A DNA stretch of 64,000 nt from Pedobacter ginsengisoli (GTDB lineage: Bacteria; Bacteroidota; Bacteroidia; Sphingobacteriales; Sphingobacteriaceae): positions 5,205,555 through 5,269,554 of the forward strand of contig NZ_CP024091.1 in the NCBI RefSeq assembly GCF_002736205.1, written 5' to 3'. The number at the start of each line of letters is the position of its first letter. The stretch's first letter is position 1. The notes beneath the pieces were generated by a model. That model was not told where the DNA came from and searched no databases. It saw only the letters and a program-made list of their open reading frames with translations. Made by a program: the position numbers and the translations under genes. Of this stretch, positions 8,686 to 16,374 are shown piece after piece.

Positions 8686-9423
8686 ATGAAATCGAAAGGG
8701 AATTTTGGAGACTATTCAAGGAACTTTATAACAGATGTTCCGGCTGACTTAAAAGATGAACAGTCATTATTTTTTGAGCAAACCATTCCCAGATTTGCCG
8801 AAGAAGCTATCTATATCTATTCATTTAAAGAAAACCGAATGATATTTGCCAGCGGCTGGGAGGAAGTTGTTGGGTATAGGGATGATGAAATAAATATGTT
8901 GGCTATAGTAAATATGTCAGCACCTGAATTTGCTCCTTTCTCGCACGATCTTAATGATAAGGCCCTCCAGTTTATTCATAACAAAACCGAAGATCTTGAG
9001 AAGTATAGTTTTACTATTGAACTTAAAAAGATTCATAAAAATGGGAGCGAAGTCCCTATCTCGGCAAGGGTGGGCGTTTTTAGTTCTGAAAATGGTAAGA
9101 TTGAATCCATTATAGGGCGCTTTCAAATCAATAGGAGCCTAATATTTGGGAAAATAATGCGATACGCAGCTTACGGTCCGGATAAAGAAAAGTTTGAAGA
9201 GGAATTAAATAAAATATTATTTTACCACTTAGCGATATCTAATAAGGAGAAAGAAGCCCTTTCACTTGTTGCAAAAGGGTATTCTTTTAAAGAAATTGCC
9301 CATGAGTTGGGGGTTTCTCACTCAGCTATAGAAAAAAGAATTATCCCCCTTTATAAGCGGTTTGATGTTAAAAGTTTAACCCACCTGGTTAGTTTTGCAT
9401 ACGATAATAATATACTTCCTTAA
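8686..9423 (+). CDS. PAS domain and LuxR-type HTH transcriptional regulator
   Basis: The 245-residue protein has an N-terminal PAS-like sensor region (about residues 35-150: EEAIYIYSFKENRMIFASGW, VVGYRDDEI, and the strand pair ELKKIHKNGSEVPISARVG). A C-terminal LuxR/FixJ-type helix-turn-helix follows (NKEKEALSLVAKGYSFKEIA, HELGVSHSAIEKRI). There is no receiver domain and no autoinducer-binding domain. The PAS signal and target genes cannot be deduced. It is monocistronic and its stop codon directly abuts the stop of the opposing ATPase gene, so read-through would yield antisense RNA. Confidence 0.78.
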   Translation: MKSKGNFGDYSRNFITDVPADLKDEQSLFFEQTIPRFAEEAIYIYSFKENRMIFASGWEEVVGYRDDEINMLAIVNMSAPEFAPFSHDLNDKALQFIHNKTEDLEKYSFTIELKKIHKNGSEVPISARVGVFSSENGKIESIIGRFQINRSLIFGKIMRYAAYGPDKEKFEEELNKILFYHLAISNKEKEALSLVAKGYSFKEIAHELGVSHSAIEKRIIPLYKRFDVKSLTHLVSFAYDNNILP

Positions 9424-10473
9424 TTAAATTGCATCAAGATTTACGGTTGTAATATTCGATTTTTCAACGCCTATTTTTTCTAATAATGTTTCCCAGCGTT
9501 CTTCAGCATGCCTATCTGGGTCTTCATTTCCCATAACCCAGATTATACTTTTTTCTTTAATGGCCTTTTTATTTATTTCGCCGCAACTCAAATTATCAAG
9601 GATGGTGTAGAATTGGGCAGCACTTAAAATATCATCTTGTACATTTCCCCCCGGATTAATATCATCAATAACCAATAATGATGAGTTCCTCCACGACCAG
9701 GCTCCAGGCTTTGTAATTGGAGGATTATCTTCATTCTCAAAAAACAGGCATAATAATTTTACTGCTGTAACGTAACTACAGCTGTTATTTTTAATAGATG
9801 ATTCTGTTGCTATTCCAACAGATAGCATTGTTTTGCCACTTCCTCTGGAACCGAATAGCAACATATGTTTTCCGGGTTCATTATGCTGTAAAAAGTTTAA
9901 AATCAACGCTTTGTTTTCTTCTTTTATTTGCTGGTTCCATTGACTTAACCGTAACTGAAAAGGATAGCCAGCATTCTGGATAAACATTTTTGTACTATAC
10001 CAGTAATAGAAGGGATAGCTAATTAATATTACCAACACAATAAGAGTGATAAGAATTCCTTGATGAAACTCGCAGATCAAACTTGCAGAGAGTGCTCCTA
10101 TGCCAAAATATAGGAGGTCTGTAATGGTATCGAACGTAACATTTAACCAGGCAGGTTGAAATGTGTACTTTCCGCTTCCCAGTGCCTTGCGTTTCGATTC
10201 TGATTTAAATAGTAGGGGCCATAGGAAATTAAATAACTCAAATAAGATCCAGCCCCCCCAAACACCAAATGCTGCCCATAGCTCTGGACTAGAAACGCTG
10301 GTTTTTGCTTTTAGCAAAGTGTAAATAAGTATTGTAGGAATAAAACCTAATGAAAAATGGCCAAACTGATTAGCCAGCCAGGAGTAGGTAAGTGTTACCC
10401 CTCTGTATGAATCTTTGCCTATAAGGTCGTTTTTTAATTGAGCTATAAGGTCTTTTGCAGTAACAAACTTCAT
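9424..10473 (-). CDS. Membrane-anchored P-loop ATPase of unknown function
   Basis: The 349-residue protein has two parts. Residues 1-165 hold about four hydrophobic segments (roughly 37-56, 66-90, 115-135 and 138-160), rich in Trp/Phe. The C-terminal half is a P-loop NTPase with Walker A LLFGSRGSGKT (about 205-215) and Walker B SSLLVIDD (about 264-271), plus a later IIWVMGNED that may act as a sensor-type strand. The arrangement (short region before the P-loop, Walker B followed by DIN) recalls DnaA/IstB-like or other AAA-type ATPases rather than ABC proteins. I do not recognise the family and find no effector domain. It is a lone gene, with its stop abutting that of the PAS-LuxR regulator. 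Confidence 0.65.
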   Translation of the reverse strand: MKFVTAKDLIAQLKNDLIGKDSYRGVTLTYSWLANQFGHFSLGFIPTILIYTLLKAKTSVSSPELWAAFGVWGGWILFELFNFLWPLLFKSESKRKALGSGKYTFQPAWLNVTFDTITDLLYFGIGALSASLICEFHQGILITLIVLVILISYPFYYWYSTKMFIQNAGYPFQLRLSQWNQQIKEENKALILNFLQHNEPGKHMLLFGSRGSGKTMLSVGIATESSIKNNSCSYVTAVKLLCLFFENEDNPPITKPGAWSWRNSSLLVIDDINPGGNVQDDILSAAQFYTILDNLSCGEINKKAIKEKSIIWVMGNEDPDRHAEERWETLLEKIGVEKSNITTVNLDAI

Positions 10474-10668
10474 GAGATGCTTTATTTAGATAGTTCTAAG
10501 ATGGTAAAGCTAAAAAAATAAAAAAAAGTTTTCTGCGTATTTATTTACTTAAAATCAAGAGGTAAGGTTAATGGACTAAATACCATTTCGTTCTAGTTTC
10601 AAGCAAATTTAAACCCGTGTTTCTGTTGTTTTATTTGTTTATAATTGTCGGGATTCAAATAGATAATT

Positions 10669-11841
10669 ATGTTAGAAACAATGGATAATTCTGTAGGATA
10701 TAATTTTAGTATCTCAGAGAGTCAGGAAATGATAAGAGCGATGGTACATGATTTTGCAGAGAAAAATATTCGTGCAAATGTAATGGAGTGGGATGAGGCA
10801 CAGTATTTTCCGGTAGAGGTTTTTAAGAAACTTGGTGAGTTGGGTTTAATGGGTGTTTTGGTTCCCGAAACTTATGGTGGGTCTGGTTTGGGCTATCAGG
10901 AGTATGTGGATGTGATTGTAGGAATTTCCAGAGTTTGTGGTTCTATTGGTCTCTCATTGGCTGCGCATAATTCTTTGTGTACCGGTCATATTCTTGCTTT
11001 TGCCAATGAAGAGCAAAAAATGAGATGGCTACCTAAATTGGCATCGGCCGAATGGATAGGAGCATGGGGTTTAACAGAAGCGAATACAGGTTCTGATGCT
11101 TTAAGGATGCTAACGGTGGCTACTCTTGAAGGAGATGAATATGTGATTAATGGATCTAAAAACTGGATTACTCATGGAAAAACAGGAGATATAGCTGTAG
11201 TTATGGCCAGGACAGGCGAGAAAGGCGATTCTAATGGGATTTCTGCTTTTGTTGTTGAACGGGGAACACCAGGGTTTGCAGCCGGCAAAAAGGAGAACAA
11301 ATTAGGAATGAGGGCTTCAGAAACCACTGAAATGATATTTGATAATTGCCGTATCGCCAAGGAAAATCTTTTGGGAAATATAGGGGAAGGCTTTAAACAG
11401 GCGATGAAAGTCTTAGATGGTGGACGGATTTCAATTGCAGCATTGGCATTAGGAATTGCTAAAGGAGCTTATGAGGCAGCAGTGGCTTACGCTAAACAAA
11501 GGCATCAATTTGGACAGCCAATTGCAAATTTTCAGGGGATTAGTTTTAAGCTTGCTGATATGGCTACTGAAATTGAAGCTTCTGAGTTGCTGATAAGGCA
11601 GGCTGCTGATTTAAAGAATCGTGGCTTACCTATGAGTAAAGAATCAGCCATGGCCAAGTACTTTGCGTCTGAAGTTGCCGTGAGAACAGCAACGGAGGCA
11701 GTGCAGATTTTTGGAGGATATGGTTATACTAAAGATTTTCCGGTAGAAAAGTTTTACAGAGATAGTAAATTATGTACCATTGGAGAAGGAACTTCAGAAA
11801 TTCAGAAAATAGTTATTGCAAGAGAAGTTTTAAAACATTAG
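10669..11841 (+). CDS. Acyl-CoA dehydrogenase (short-chain/butyryl-type)
   Basis: The 390-residue flavoenzyme performs the first oxidation step of fatty acyl-CoA or branched-chain acyl-CoA breakdown, passing electrons to ETF. Family blocks are all present: GLTEANTGSD (flavin and substrate binding), GQPIANFQGISFKLADMATE, FGGYGYTKDFPVEKFYRDSK and the C-terminal IGEGTSEIQ. The Glu of EGTSE (about residue 373) is at the catalytic-base position. A start at the second Met (10681) is also possible and would remove four residues. It is monocistronic with a good terminator 50 bases downstream. Exact chain-length preference cannot be read. Confidence 0.93.
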   Translation: MLETMDNSVGYNFSISESQEMIRAMVHDFAEKNIRANVMEWDEAQYFPVEVFKKLGELGLMGVLVPETYGGSGLGYQEYVDVIVGISRVCGSIGLSLAAHNSLCTGHILAFANEEQKMRWLPKLASAEWIGAWGLTEANTGSDALRMLTVATLEGDEYVINGSKNWITHGKTGDIAVVMARTGEKGDSNGISAFVVERGTPGFAAGKKENKLGMRASETTEMIFDNCRIAKENLLGNIGEGFKQAMKVLDGGRISIAALALGIAKGAYEAAVAYAKQRHQFGQPIANFQGISFKLADMATEIEASELLIRQAADLKNRGLPMSKESAMAKYFASEVAVRTATEAVQIFGGYGYTKDFPVEKFYRDSKLCTIGEGTSEIQKIVIAREVLKH

Positions 11842-11892
11842 ATTAGTGTAACTAAATAAAACAGAATATTCTAACCAAATATAAAACCAATT

Positions 11893-11923
11893 AATCCGGC
11901 TTATTTGCATATGCCGGATTTTT
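11893..11923 (+). terminator. Terminator after the acyl-CoA dehydrogenase gene
   Basis: AATCCGGC at 11893-11900 is mirrored by GCCGGATT at 11913-11920, with a following T run. It separates the rightward dehydrogenase from the leftward small membrane protein gene. Confidence 0.85.
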
Positions 11924-11943
11924 GTTTTTTTGATACATATGGG

Positions 11944-12315
11944 TTACTTTATAGATATGATCCGATCGACCACAAATTGGCTGTAACCCCTCCATGGAAG
12001 AGCGCTGATATATTCCTTGTAGTGAAGTTCGAATGTTTTTCCACTGTTCATCATCATTTTTTCGGCAATGGCTTTGTCATCAACTGAGAATTCAAATTCA
12101 TTTGATTGAATAGTACCTGTTTGCTTAGATTTAAGTCCTGTTTGGATCAGTTTGCCTTCGTAGGTTTTAAATACATAACCTTTTCTAACAACATAGTTTA
12201 ACTCACCGGCTTTAACGCCATCGCCAAATACAAAATAATAGCGGTAATAAATGAACCCTGTAAGGACCAGGATGATTATAGCAAGAGTAATAAACAGAGG
12301 CTTTTTAGATTTCAT
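11944..12315 (-). CDS. Small membrane-anchored protein of unknown function
   Basis: The 123-residue product has a basic N-terminus (MKSKK) and one hydrophobic helix (about residues 7-24), then an extracytoplasmic beta-rich domain of roughly 95 residues (YVVRKGYVFKTYEGKLIQTG, EFEFSVDDKAIAEKMM, FELHYKEYI). The shape suggests a signal-anchor rather than a cleaved peptide. Proteins of this kind occur in many Bacteroidota, sometimes with unfounded metabolic names, and I know of no function. It diverges from rpsU, with about 155 bases between them. Confidence 0.6.
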   Translation of the reverse strand: MKSKKPLFITLAIIILVLTGFIYYRYYFVFGDGVKAGELNYVVRKGYVFKTYEGKLIQTGLKSKQTGTIQSNEFEFSVDDKAIAEKMMMNSGKTFELHYKEYISALPWRGYSQFVVDRIISIK

Positions 12316-12404
12316 GATGGATTTGTTTTTATATTAAAAATAAGTATAAAAAGTGTACCACGTACTTTCGAGTTCAATATTATTAATTAAATTCGACATA
12401 CTGT

Positions 12405-12434
12405 TTTGATTATCAAATGAAATACCTATCTTTG
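12405..12434 (+). promoter_or_regulatory. Bacteroidota-type promoter for rpsU
   Basis: TTTG at 12405-12408 and TATCTTTG at 12427-12434 match the Bacteroidota sigma-A consensus (TTTG near -33, TAnnTTTG near -7) with an 18-base spacer. The implied transcript starts around 12440, about 30 bases before the rpsU ATG. Confidence 0.72.
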
Positions 12435-12453
12435 CAGTCCTAAAAACAACGAG

Positions 12454-12460
12454 AGGAGGT
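12454..12460 (+). promoter_or_regulatory. Strong Shine-Dalgarno sequence of rpsU
   Basis: AGGAGGT is a seven-base complement of the 16S anti-SD, ten bases before the ATG. Almost all other genes here start after A-rich sequence without SD, as is usual in Bacteroidota. In this phylum bS21 helps to bury the anti-SD on the 30S platform, so an SD on its own gene fits autoregulation. Confidence 0.8.
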
Positions 12461-12470
12461 ATTTTACGTT

Positions 12471-12665
12471 ATGATCATTATTAATATTAAAGACGGTGAA
12501 TCACTAGATAAAGCGTTAAAACGTTTCAAAAAGAAATTTGAAAAAACAGGAGTGTTAAGAGAATTACGTAGCCGCCAAGCTTACGAGAAAAAGTCTGTAG
12601 CACGTCGTACGTTAGTGAAACACGCTATTTATAAGCAAAATATGCAACTAGAAGGAACAATATAG
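12471..12665 (+). CDS. rpsU: Ribosomal protein bS21
   Basis: The 64-residue basic protein matches bS21 throughout (GESLDKALKRFKKKFEKTG, VLRELRSRQAYEKKS). It binds the 30S platform near the 16S 3' end. In Bacteroidota it cooperates with bS18 and bS6 to sequester the anti-SD, which explains the general lack of SD-led translation. Transcription appears to be from its own promoter and to stop at the terminator just downstream. The strong SD ahead of the gene is the notable feature: ribosomes lacking bS21 should expose the anti-SD and translate it preferentially. Confidence 0.96.
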   Translation: MIIINIKDGESLDKALKRFKKKFEKTGVLRELRSRQAYEKKSVARRTLVKHAIYKQNMQLEGTI

Positions 12666-12694
12666 TTCTTGTAGTTTAAACATAATAGTATTCG

Positions 12695-12723
12695 AAGCCA
12701 TCAATAATTTGATGGCTTTTTTT
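12695..12723 (+). terminator. Terminator after rpsU
   Basis: AAGCCATCAA at 12695-12704 pairs perfectly with TTGATGGCTT at 12709-12718 around a 4-base loop, followed by seven T. It separates rpsU from the recombinase gene. Confidence 0.88.
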
Positions 12724-12794
12724 ATGCAAATAAAAAGGAATTGTTAAGATAATGTTTTGTATATTCACTCTATCGAGCAATACAAATAGTTTCT

Positions 12795-13679
12795 ATGACT
12801 GTTGACCATTTTTTAACATATCTCCAGCACGAGAAGCGATATTCTCCACACACAGTACAGTCCTACAGAACCGACCTGATTCAGTTTGGGGATTTTATGC
12901 TCCAGACATTTGAACTCCAAATAAATGATGCAGCATATGTTCATATAAGAGATTATATGGTTTGGCTGATGGAAGAAGGTACTGCTGAGAGTTCGATTGG
13001 AAGAAAGCTTTCCGCCCTGCGCAGTTTTTGTAAATATCTTGTTCGTGAGGGCGTAGTTCAATCGAGTCCAATGGCGCTTGTAAAAGCCCCTAAAGCCCCC
13101 AAAAGACTTCCTGTATTTGTTGATGATGAAAAGCTGGATATGTTACTTGATTCTGAAGTTTTTTTTAATGAGGGCTTTTCTTCTGTAAGAGACAGGCTGG
13201 TTATTGAAGCTTTATTTGGAACTGGTATACGACTTTCGGAATTGCTGACATTAAAGGAGTCTGATGTTAATTTCTACGATTCAAATATCAGGGTTTTGGG
13301 TAAAAGGAATAAAGAACGAATAGTTCCAATAAGTAAACCCCTTGAAGATCAGTTAAGAAATTACATTGCGCTAAAAACATTACAAAATTTTGATAACAAA
13401 ACGGAGAGCTTATTCGTTACAGATAAAGGAGAAGCGGCCTATCCTAAGTTGATATACAGAATAGTGCAACGTTATTTAAGTTTCGTTTCCACACAAGATA
13501 AGAAAAGCCCGCACGTATTACGACATTCTTATGCTACAAGTTTGTTGAATAGAGGAGCGGATTTAAATGCGATAAAAGAGTTGTTGGGGCATGCAAGTCT
13601 GGCTGCAACCCAGGTTTATACCCACAATTCAGTAGAGAGATTAAAATCAATATATAAACAAGCCCATCCAAAGGCATAA
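12795..13679 (+). CDS. xerC: Tyrosine recombinase, XerC/XerD type
   Basis: The 294-residue protein has the SAM-like N-terminal core-binding domain (residues 1-90) and the catalytic domain with all six expected residues: Arg146 (GTGIRLSEL), Lys170, His240 and Arg243 (HVLRHSYAT), His266 (LLGHASL) and Tyr275 (QVYTH). Such enzymes resolve chromosome dimers at dif sites. The length and position among core genes argue for a housekeeping Xer protein rather than a mobile integrase. Whether it is the XerC or XerD partner cannot be settled here. The hpf gene starts 16 bases downstream, so the two are probably co-transcribed. Confidence 0.9.
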   Translation: MTVDHFLTYLQHEKRYSPHTVQSYRTDLIQFGDFMLQTFELQINDAAYVHIRDYMVWLMEEGTAESSIGRKLSALRSFCKYLVREGVVQSSPMALVKAPKAPKRLPVFVDDEKLDMLLDSEVFFNEGFSSVRDRLVIEALFGTGIRLSELLTLKESDVNFYDSNIRVLGKRNKERIVPISKPLEDQLRNYIALKTLQNFDNKTESLFVTDKGEAAYPKLIYRIVQRYLSFVSTQDKKSPHVLRHSYATSLLNRGADLNAIKELLGHASLAATQVYTHNSVERLKSIYKQAHPKA

Positions 13680-13682
13680 AAA

Positions 13683-13690
13683 AGAGGAGG
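13683..13690 (+). promoter_or_regulatory. Strong Shine-Dalgarno sequence of hpf
   Basis: AGAGGAGG lies five bases before the hpf ATG, an optimal SD in a genome that hardly uses them. With the rpsU site it is the only strong SD I found at a gene start in this window. Confidence 0.75.
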
Positions 13691-13695
13691 AAAAT

Positions 13696-14043
13696 ATGAA
13701 AATTACAGTTCAATCGATCCATTTCAATGCAGACCAGAAGTTATTAGATTTCATTCAAAAGAAAGTAGATAAACTAGATCAGTTTTTTGATCAGATTATT
13801 AGTGGGGAAGTTTATTTAAAATTAGAGAATGTAGATGATGAAGCCAATAAAATAAGTGAGATTAAATTGATCGTACCTGGCGGAACAATGTTCGCAAAAG
13901 AACAATGTAAATCATTTGAAGAGGCAACAGATTTAGCAATTGAATCCTTAAGAAAGCAAATTACGAAACATAAAGACAAGACGAGAATAAAATTAAGCGA
14001 ACATAAAGCAATTTTAAATGCGAATGAAGTATCTGATTATTAG
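13696..14043 (+). CDS. hpf: Ribosome hibernation-promoting factor, short HPF/RaiA type
   Basis: The 115-residue product matches the HPF/RaiA beta-alpha-beta-beta-beta-alpha fold (KITVQSIHFNADQKLLDFI, KKVDKLDQFFDQI, and the C-terminal helix EEATDLAIESLRKQITKHKD). It lacks the C-terminal dimerisation domain of long HPF, so it resembles short HPF or YfiA. These bind the 30S mRNA channel and A/P sites and silence ribosomes in stress or stationary phase. It follows the Xer gene closely and ends at a strong terminator. The exceptional SD ahead of it suggests translation tuned by anti-SD accessibility (inference). Confidence 0.92.
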   Translation: MKITVQSIHFNADQKLLDFIQKKVDKLDQFFDQIISGEVYLKLENVDDEANKISEIKLIVPGGTMFAKEQCKSFEEATDLAIESLRKQITKHKDKTRIKLSEHKAILNANEVSDY

Positions 14044-14072
14044 ATACATATTTTGGCGATATTTTAATATTG

Positions 14073-14105
14073 AATTGGCGGAGTCACTTTCGCCAATTTT
14101 TTTTT
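14073..14105 (+). terminator. Terminator after hpf
   Basis: AATTGGCG at 14073-14080 and CGCCAATT at 14091-14098 form a perfect 8-bp stem followed by a run of nine T. Confidence 0.9.
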
Positions 14106-14114
14106 AAAAATAAT

Positions 14115-14145
14115 TTTGCGTCTATCATAAATTCTTGTAGATTTG
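14115..14145 (+). promoter_or_regulatory. Bacteroidota-type promoter for the tRNA/tuf unit
   Basis: TTTG at 14115-14118 and TAGATTTG at 14138-14145 are separated by 19 bases, a close match to the phylum consensus. It lies just after the hpf terminator and about 107 bases before the first tRNA. The leader between them holds nothing else that I recognise. Confidence 0.72.
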
Positions 14146-14252
14146 CATTCCATTTCAGAGAGGGCGTTACCTCAACAACTAAAATGGAATGTTCTATGAA
14201 AGATTAATATTATAAAATTTGTTGCTTTGATTTGAAGTGGCATATGATATAA

Positions 14253-14325
<73 letters not shown>

Positions 14326-14333
14326 CTTTTTTT

Positions 14334-14416
14334 GGGGAGATACCAGAGTGGCCAAATGGGACAGACTGTAACTCTGTTGTCGCAAGACTTCGAAGGTTCG
14401 AATCCTTCTCTCCCCA
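14334..14416 (+). tRNA. tRNA-Tyr (GUA)
   Basis: This is an 83-base class II tRNA. The acceptor arms GGGGAGA and TCTCCCC pair fully, the anticodon loop CTGTAAC gives GTA, and a long variable arm precedes the T-loop GGTTCGAATCC. It follows the first tRNA by eight bases. Confidence 0.95.
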
Positions 14417-14426
14417 CAATAAAGAA

Positions 14427-14499
14427 GCGGAAGTAGCTCAGTTGGTAGAGCGATAGCCTTCCAAGCTATAGGTCGCGAGTTCGAACCTCGTCTTCCGCT
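14427..14499 (+). tRNA. tRNA-Gly (UCC)
   Basis: The acceptor arms GCGGAAG and CTTCCGC pair fully. The anticodon loop CTTCCAA gives TCC, and the T-loop is AGTTCGAACCT. Confidence 0.95.
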
Positions 14500-14586
14500 C
14501 TTAAATGGAAAAAGGTGGGCAGTCGGCAGGGATTGTGAAAATTGATTCCGAAAGGAATAATAAGAATAAGCTGCTAGAGATGAAAA

Positions 14587-14658
<72 letters not shown>

Positions 14659-14778
14659 CAAAAAATAAATAAACTTTGTTGAATCTGTTGAAAGCAGGGT
14701 GAACAAGGTTTTTTGTATTGAATTGTATCAAAACAATAAATAAATAAAAAGTTATAACCTACTAATAAGTATAAAAAC

Positions 14779-15966
14779 ATGGCAAAAGAAAAGTTTGACC
14801 GCAGCAAGCCGCACTTAAACATCGGCACAATCGGTCACGTTGACCACGGTAAAACAACCTTAACAGCAGCTATCACTAAAGTGTTATCTGATGCTGGTTT
14901 ATCTGAGGCGCGTTCATTTGATTCAATTGACTCAGCTCCTGAGGAAAAAGAAAGAGGTATCACCATTAATACAGCACACGTTGAGTATTCAACAGGTAAC
15001 CGTCACTACGCACACGTTGACTGTCCAGGTCACGCGGATTATGTGAAGAACATGGTAACTGGAGCTGCACAAATGGATGGAGCTATCATTGTTGTAGCTG
15101 CTACAGATGGTCCGATGCCACAAACTCGTGAGCACATTCTATTAGCTCGTCAGGTAGGTGTTCCTTCGTTAGTAGTATTCATGAATAAAGTGGATATGGT
15201 TGACGATCCTGAGTTATTAGAATTAGTAGAGATGGAAGTTCGTGAATTATTATCATTCTATGAATTCCCTGGTGATGATATCCCTGTTATTCAAGGTTCA
15301 GCTCTTGGTGGTTTGAACGGAGATCCAAAATGGGTAGCTAAAATCATGGAATTAATGGATGCTGTTGATAGCTATATTCCAATTCCTCCACGTTTAACTG
15401 ACCTTCCATTCTTAATGCCTGTTGAGGACGTATTCTCGATCACTGGTCGTGGTACTGTTGCAACTGGACGTATTGAGCGTGGTGTAATCAACTCTGGAGA
15501 TCCAGTTGAGATCTTGGGTATGGGTGCAGAAAATCTTAAATCAACTGTAACAGGTGTTGAGATGTTCCGTAAAATCCTTGATTATGGTGAGGCTGGTGAT
15601 AACGTAGGTTTATTGTTACGTGGTATTGAGAAAACTGATATCCGTCGTGGTATGGTTATCTGTAAACCAGGTTCAGTAACTCCTCATACTGATTTCAAAG
15701 CTGAGATCTATGTATTATCAAAAGCTGAAGGTGGACGTCACACTCCATTCTTTAACAAATACCGTCCACAATTCTATTTCCGTACCACAGACGTAACTGG
15801 TGAGATTACACTAGCTGAAGGAACTGAAATGGTTATGCCAGGTGATAACGTTACTATCAATGTTAAATTGATCAACGCAATCGCAATGGAAAAAGGTCTA
15901 CGTTTCGCTATCCGTGAAGGTGGTAGAACAGTAGGTGCTGGTCAGGTAACTGAAATTGTAAAATAG
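14779..15966 (+). CDS. tuf: Elongation factor Tu
   Basis: The 395-residue GTPase carries aminoacyl-tRNA to the ribosomal A site. G1 is GHVDHGKT (residues 19-26), G2 contains RGITIN, G3 is DCPGH and G4 is NKVD. Domains II and III are complete, to the usual C-terminal GQVTEIVK. No SD precedes the ATG, only an A/T-rich leader. It is placed between two tRNA groups, an order common in bacteria (tRNAs-tuf-tRNA-Trp-secE), and the unit is probably transcribed from the promoter ahead of the first tRNA. Confidence 0.98.
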   Translation: MAKEKFDRSKPHLNIGTIGHVDHGKTTLTAAITKVLSDAGLSEARSFDSIDSAPEEKERGITINTAHVEYSTGNRHYAHVDCPGHADYVKNMVTGAAQMDGAIIVVAATDGPMPQTREHILLARQVGVPSLVVFMNKVDMVDDPELLELVEMEVRELLSFYEFPGDDIPVIQGSALGGLNGDPKWVAKIMELMDAVDSYIPIPPRLTDLPFLMPVEDVFSITGRGTVATGRIERGVINSGDPVEILGMGAENLKSTVTGVEMFRKILDYGEAGDNVGLLLRGIEKTDIRRGMVICKPGSVTPHTDFKAEIYVLSKAEGGRHTPFFNKYRPQFYFRTTDVTGEITLAEGTEMVMPGDNVTINVKLINAIAMEKGLRFAIREGGRTVGAGQVTEIVK

Positions 15967-15972
15967 TTCTTT

Positions 15973-15989
15973 GGTATCTTAGTGATACC
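15973..15989 (+). other. Stem-loop just after tuf
   Basis: GGTATC and GATACC enclose TTAGT, starting six bases after the tuf stop. No T run follows, so it is more likely an mRNA end-stabilising or processing hairpin than a terminator. Confidence 0.5.
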
Positions 15990-16005
15990 GGACAAATTTA
16001 TAAAG

Positions 16006-16040
16006 CAAAGTACTTGGGCTTTAATAGCCTGAGTACTTTG
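16006..16040 (+). other. Long stem-loop between tuf and tRNA-Trp
   Basis: CAAAGTACT at 16006-16014 pairs with AGTACTTTG at 16032-16040. The inner bases extend the stem to about 15 pairs, two of them G-U, around a TTAAT loop. A T run is lacking. It could be an RNase site that separates the tuf message from the tRNA/secE part, or a weak attenuator. Confidence 0.55.
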
Positions 16041-16083
16041 TCCTAATAGCAAATCAATTCGTTCAGAAGAACGGAAATTATAC

Positions 16084-16154
16084 ACGGGAATAGTTCAACG
16101 GTAGAATAGAGGTCTCCAAAACCTTTGATCAGGGTTCGAATCCTTGTTCCCGTG
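16084..16154 (+). tRNA. tRNA-Trp (CCA)
   Basis: The acceptor arms ACGGGAA and TTCCCGT pair fully. The anticodon loop CTCCAAA gives CCA, and the T-loop is GGTTCGAATCC. secE starts 13 bases after it. Confidence 0.94.
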
Positions 16155-16167
16155 CAAAAAATTAATT

Positions 16168-16365
16168 ATGGCTAAAGTAGTTCAATTTGTTAAAGAATCA
16201 TATGAAGAAATGACCCAGAAGGTTACCTGGCCTACATGGGGAGAATTGCAAAATTCTGCAGTGTTGGTTTTGGTTGCTTCACTTATTATTGCATGTGTTA
16301 TTTTTGCAATGGATAAGGGTTCTACTTTTATTTTGGATACTTTTTATAAATCACTTTCTAATTAA
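16168..16365 (+). CDS. secE: Preprotein translocase subunit SecE
   Basis: This short SecE (65 residues) has an amphipathic cytoplasmic helix (VQFVKESYEEMTQKVTWPTW) and one transmembrane helix (LVLVASLIIACVIFAM). It clamps SecY in the Sec channel. I start it at ATG 16168. The in-frame ATG at 16144 lies inside tRNA-Trp and would add an unrelated eight residues. Single-helix SecE is usual outside the enterobacteria. nusG follows after nine bases, the standard secE-nusG pair. Confidence 0.94.
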   Translation: MAKVVQFVKESYEEMTQKVTWPTWGELQNSAVLVLVASLIIACVIFAMDKGSTFILDTFYKSLSN

Positions 16366-16374
16366 TATAGCTAA

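Noticed and set aside
12795..13679. Integrase of a genomic island beside the tRNA genes
   Set aside because: Length, core-gene context (rpsU, hpf) and lack of phage or cargo genes favour a chromosomal Xer recombinase.
16144..16167. secE start at ATG 16144
   Set aside because: It lies inside tRNA-Trp. ATG 16168 gives the normal SecE N-terminus.
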